NCBI RefSeq assembly: GCF_000222025.1
Contig: NZ_AFQO01000015.1
Coordinates: 186,001-250,000 of the forward strand
DNA: 64,000 nt
Direction: 5' to 3'
Origin: Haemophilus haemolyticus M19501
Lineage (GTDB): Bacteria > Pseudomonadota > Gammaproteobacteria > Enterobacterales > Pasteurellaceae
The notes below the pieces were generated by a model that worked only from the letters and a program-made list of their open reading frames with translations, did not search any database and was not told the DNA's origin. Of this stretch, positions 61,423 to 64,000 are shown one piece after another. Every line of letters starts with the position of its first letter. The stretch's first letter is position 1. The position numbers were made by a program, and so were the translations under genes.

Positions 61423-62187
61423 TTATTTTGCAGAGAAACCATACCCTACAAGCACTTTCTTCGCTGCATCTGATTCTAAATATTTCAAGAAATCGCGAGA
61501 ATCCGCATTATCATGACCTTTCACAATAGAAACAGGATAAACAACTGGTTTATGACTATCCGCTGGGAAAACCGCAACCGTTTTAACTTGTTGGCTAACT
61601 TTTGCATCAGTGCTGTACACAATACCGTAAGGTGCTTCTGCACGTTCAACTAAAGCTAATGCGCCACGCACATCTTTAGCACGCGCTAAACGATCTTGCA
61701 CTTTATCCCATAAATTTAATTTGGTTAATGCTTCTTCTGCATATTGACCTGCTGGTACGTGCGCAGGATCGCCAACAGATAAATAGCTATCTTTTAATGC
61801 ATTAATCCATTCGCCTTTTGCAATATCCACAGAATTTACCGCACTTTTTGCTGGTGCGATTAAGACTAAATCATTGCCCACTAAAACTTTTTCGGTTTCT
61901 TTCACCGTTAAATCTTTTTCAGAAAGATATTTCATCCATTTATTGCTTGCAGAGACAAAAATATCTGCTGGCGCGCCTTCTTCAATTTGTTTTGCTAAAG
62001 TTGAAGAAGACGCGAAAGAAAACACTACTTCATTTTTCGGATTTTGTTTTGCGTAATCTTTTGCTACTTGTTGTAAAGCATCTGTCATTGAAGCAGCTGC
62101 AAATACAGTCACTTTAGCGGATGCCGCAAAGGAAAATCCTAATCCTGCTATTAAAAGTGCGGTTGAAATTTTAGTTAATTTTTTCAT
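61423..62187 (-). CDS. modA: Molybdate-binding periplasmic protein
   Basis: Captures molybdate/tungstate and delivers it to ModBC. 254 aa. Signal peptide ends FAASA near residue 24; mature protein starts KVTVFAAASMTDALQQVAKDY. Ligand-loop motifs are SFASSSTLAKQIEEGAPADIFVSA and GDPAHVPAGQYAEEAL. An AGGAG ribosome site lies just before the ATG. Divergent from modE with a 137-base gap that holds ModE-like half sites. Confidence 0.97.
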   Translation of the reverse strand: MKKLTKISTALLIAGLGFSFAASAKVTVFAAASMTDALQQVAKDYAKQNPKNEVVFSFASSSTLAKQIEEGAPADIFVSASNKWMKYLSEKDLTVKETEKVLVGNDLVLIAPAKSAVNSVDIAKGEWINALKDSYLSVGDPAHVPAGQYAEEALTKLNLWDKVQDRLARAKDVRGALALVERAEAPYGIVYSTDAKVSQQVKTVAVFPADSHKPVVYPVSIVKGHDNADSRDFLKYLESDAAKKVLVGYGFSAK

Positions 62188-62208
62188 AAATCATCTCCTA
62201 TGATTGAA

Positions 62209-62286
62209 CGTTATCTACTTAATTATATATTGAAATAAATAACAATCATATAGCAAAAGAAAAATTATTTAGTAAAATATATAACG
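62209..62286. promoter_or_regulatory. Possible ModE half sites between modA and modE
   Basis: TATATAACG (62278-62286) and an opposed CGTTAT (62209-62214) resemble halves of the E. coli ModE operator, which has CGTTATAT-type arms. They are too far apart for a single classical operator, so this is only suggestive. Confidence 0.25.
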
Positions 62287-62324
62287 CTTAGGCTTACCAC
62301 TTAGGATTACTTAGGGACAGCAAA

Positions 62325-63092
62325 ATGAAAAACACCGAAATTTTACTCACCATTAAACTTCAACAAGCACTTTTTATCGATCCAAAACGCGTGCGTTTAC
62401 TAAAAGAAATTCAACAATGCGGTTCGATTAATCAAGCAGCGAAAAATGCAAAAGTGAGCTATAAAAGTGCGTGGGATCATTTAGAAGCGATGAATAAAAT
62501 CAGCCCTCGCCCATTGCTTGAACGAAATACAGGTGGAAAAAATGGCGGAGGCACGGCGCTTACCACTTATGCCGAGCGCTTGCTACAACTTTATGATTTA
62601 TTAGAACGTACGCAAGAACACGCTTTTCATATTCTACAAGATGAATCCGTACCGTTAGATAGTTTACTCACGGCAACTGCACGTTTTTCTTTACAAAGTA
62701 GCGCACGCAATCAATTTTTTGGACGAGTGGCACAACAGAGAATTATTGACGCCCGTTGTGTTGTGGATGTGAATGTGCAAGGATTACCAACGCCGTTGCA
62801 AGTTTCTATTACCACAAAAAGCTCGGCTCATTTGAAACTGATTACAGAAAAAGAAGTGATGCTGATGTTCAAAGCACCTTGGGTGAAAATTAGTGAAAAA
62901 CCACTGGAGAATCAATCTAATCAGTTCCCTGTAAATATCAAATCACTCAATGAAGAAGAAGCCATCCTTCAATTTGCTGAAAGCGACATTGAATTTTGTG
63001 CCACAGTCCACCAGCCGCATCAATGGCAAATCGGACAACAAGTTTGGATTCATATTGATCAAGAGCAAATTATTTTAGCGACGCTGGGCTAA
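62325..63092 (+). CDS. modE: Molybdate-dependent transcriptional regulator ModE
   Basis: Represses modABC when molybdate is plentiful. 255 aa. The N-terminal winged helix-turn-helix (GSINQAAKNAKVSYKSAWDH, about 28-47) with NTGGKNGGGTALTTYAERLL is the ModE DNA-binding domain; the C-terminal part (about 125-255) contains two Mop-like repeats that bind molybdate (ARNQFFGRVAQQRI; QFPVNIKSLNEEEA). Divergent from modA, as is common for this regulator. Confidence 0.95.
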   Translation: MKNTEILLTIKLQQALFIDPKRVRLLKEIQQCGSINQAAKNAKVSYKSAWDHLEAMNKISPRPLLERNTGGKNGGGTALTTYAERLLQLYDLLERTQEHAFHILQDESVPLDSLLTATARFSLQSSARNQFFGRVAQQRIIDARCVVDVNVQGLPTPLQVSITTKSSAHLKLITEKEVMLMFKAPWVKISEKPLENQSNQFPVNIKSLNEEEAILQFAESDIEFCATVHQPHQWQIGQQVWIHIDQEQIILATLG

Positions 63093-63132
63093 TCCCAAAG
63101 TGCGGTAAATTCTGAAGGAAGATTTATCCTAT

Positions 63133-63163
63133 AAAAAAACAGGCTTAATGCCTGTTTTTTCTT
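63133..63163 (+). terminator. modE terminator
   Basis: AAAAAACAGGC-TTAAT-GCCTGTTTTTT is a strong hairpin with T-run, about 40 bases past the modE stop; it also faces the convergent nfeD gene. Confidence 0.88.
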
Positions 63164-63181
63164 ATTGAATAAAACCCAAAA

Positions 63182-63637
63182 CTAATTAGAAAGATTTTTT
63201 ACAATCAGCGTAATGCCATCCACACGTTCAACTTCAATCAATGCGCCAACCGTGAGATTATCTCCTTGAATACGCCAAGTTGTATCACCAAAAGCACCTC
63301 GACCAATTCCATTTGCGCCAAGATCTTGAACAATGCCTTGTTTACCAAGTAAGGCATGATCACGTTGATTTAATGTTGAATGAGATTGATCATGGCGATC
63401 TTTACCATGTTGATATTTCCACCAAATCACAGAAAGTATGCAAGCTAATAGCGCGTAAAAAATAGCAAGTGAGGCAAGAGAAAGGCTTGGAAAAAGAAAT
63501 TGTACAAATGCCGTCACTAAAGCCGCTAATCCCCACCATAGCAAAAATATCCCTGGTGTAAGCACTTCACCAATAAGCAAAATAAAGCCTAAAATCAGCC
63601 AATGCCAAAGCGTCCAATTTATTAACCAATCCGCCAT
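63182..63637 (-). CDS. NfeD-family membrane protein
   Basis: Short NfeD protein (151 aa) expected to partner a band-7/SPFH protein in the inner membrane. Two or three hydrophobic segments cover residues about 8-72 (WLILGFILLIGEVLTPGIFLLWWGL), followed by an OB-fold domain (about 95-150, GKQGIVQDLGANGIGRGAFGD). It is downstream of the qmcA-like gene on the same strand, the standard pairing. Confidence 0.9.
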   Translation of the reverse strand: MADWLINWTLWHWLILGFILLIGEVLTPGIFLLWWGLAALVTAFVQFLFPSLSLASLAIFYALLACILSVIWWKYQHGKDRHDQSHSTLNQRDHALLGKQGIVQDLGANGIGRGAFGDTTWRIQGDNLTVGALIEVERVDGITLIVKNLSN

Positions 63638-63673
63638 AGACTCTCCTATTTGTTGTAAGGGCTTTTTATTACA

Positions 63674-63714
63674 AAAGTGCGGTGATAAACGATTAAAAAA
63701 ATCACCGCACTTTA
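63674..63714 (-). terminator. Inverted uptake-sequence hairpin between the qmcA-like gene and nfeD
   Basis: AAAGTGCGGTGAT pairs with ATCACCGCACTTT. It lies within the presumed qmcA-nfeD unit, so it may be a partial terminator. Confidence 0.65.
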
Positions 63715-63720
63715 TCTAAA

Positions 63721-64000
63721 TTAAGATTTTTTATCGCCCTTTAATAATTCTGCAATACCAGCAACAGAACCAATTAAATTGCCCGCTTCTAATGGCATAA
63801 GCACGACTTTACTGTTTCCTGAACTACCGATTTCTTTCAATGCTTCCGTGTATTTTTGAGCGATAAAGTAGTTAATTGCTTTGGTATCACCGCTGGTAAT
63901 TGCTTCTGATACCATCTGCGTTGCTTTTGCTTCAGCTTCCGCGGCACGTTCTCGAGCTTCAGCTTGTAAAAAGGCTTCTTGTCGCTCCCCTTCCGCTTTT
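63721..64000 (-). CDS. qmcA: Band-7/SPFH membrane protease regulator, QmcA-like (5' end beyond window)
   Basis: Only the C-terminal 92 residues are visible; the start lies past the window edge. The stretch EGERQEAFLQAEARERAAEA is the long coiled-coil-like helix at the end of SPFH domains, followed by AITSGDTKAINYFIAQKY and a tail VLMPLEAGNLIGSVAGIAEL typical of QmcA/stomatin-like proteins. These proteins form ring-shaped microdomains in the inner membrane. Next gene downstream is nfeD. Name is likely but not certain from the fragment. Confidence 0.85.
   Translation of the reverse strand, partial: KAEGERQEAFLQAEARERAAEAEAKATQMVSEAITSGDTKAINYFIAQKYTEALKEIGSSGNSKVVLMPLEAGNLIGSVAGIAELLKGDKKS

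Noticed and set aside
1-64000. Tetranucleotide phase-variation repeats of the kind common in H. influenzae
   Set aside because: I saw no run of more than a few tetranucleotide units; only homopolymers such as T9 and A14 stood out.

Overview
The window is Pasteurellaceae chromosome from the Haemophilus influenzae / H. haemolyticus / H. aegyptius group. The evidence is the very frequent DNA-uptake nonamer AAGTGCGGT (and its complement ACCGCACTT), inside genes and as inverted pairs forming terminators, together with AT-rich DNA and protein lengths that match H. influenzae orthologues as I remember them (LpoA 575 aa, NrdA 756 aa, DapD 275 aa). The sequence alone does not settle the species. No rRNA, tRNA, CRISPR array, prophage or intact insertion sequence was seen.

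Layout. 1-3763: 5' part of a large trimeric autotransporter adhesin (minus strand), cut by the window edge. 4.1-9.1 kb: dapD, a 26-residue YnhF-like membrane peptide, purR, ppc. 9.2-17.1 kb: ycjX and the sapABCDF ABC-transporter operon with a YeiH-family membrane protein. 17.2-25.8 kb: truA, fbp, a MepS-like hydrolase, tldD, rsmI, and lpoA-yraN-diaA-dolP. 25.9-30.4 kb: nrdA and nrdB, separated by an AT-rich two-gene insert of unknown function. 30.5-34.7 kb: sucAB. 34.9-41.2 kb: ycbL, yjjV and a cell-wall group (mepK, ldtD, prc, proQ). 41.4-45.2 kb: the letAB lipid-transport pair. 45.3-52.0 kb: a patatin-like protein, lptFG, pepA, and a BCCT transporter.

52.3-59.4 kb is the main accessory region. 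It is a chaperone-usher fimbrial cluster of the Hif type: major pilin, chaperone, usher, two minor pilins and tip adhesin, all on the minus strand. Families of GTGGGC..GCCCAC palindromes sit at the adhesin end and between chaperone and usher, and a 14-base A/T homopolymer lies upstream of the major pilin. This differs from the classical hif locus, where hifA is divergent from hifBCDE and the cluster lies between purE and pepN. The palindromic repeats after the adhesin gene carry remnants of an adhesin 3' end, which suggests past recombination there.

59.5-64 kb: modABC molybdate transporter, divergent modE regulator, and nfeD with the start of a qmcA-like band-7 gene.

Functional themes: envelope assembly and remodelling (LpoA, MepS-like, MepK, LdtD, Prc, LptFG, LetAB, DolP), central metabolism (Ppc, Fbp, SucAB, NrdAB), and host interaction (trimeric adhesin, Sap transporter, fimbriae). 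Control sites visible in the sequence include a tandem NrdR box before nrdA and CRP-like sites before fbp and sucA.
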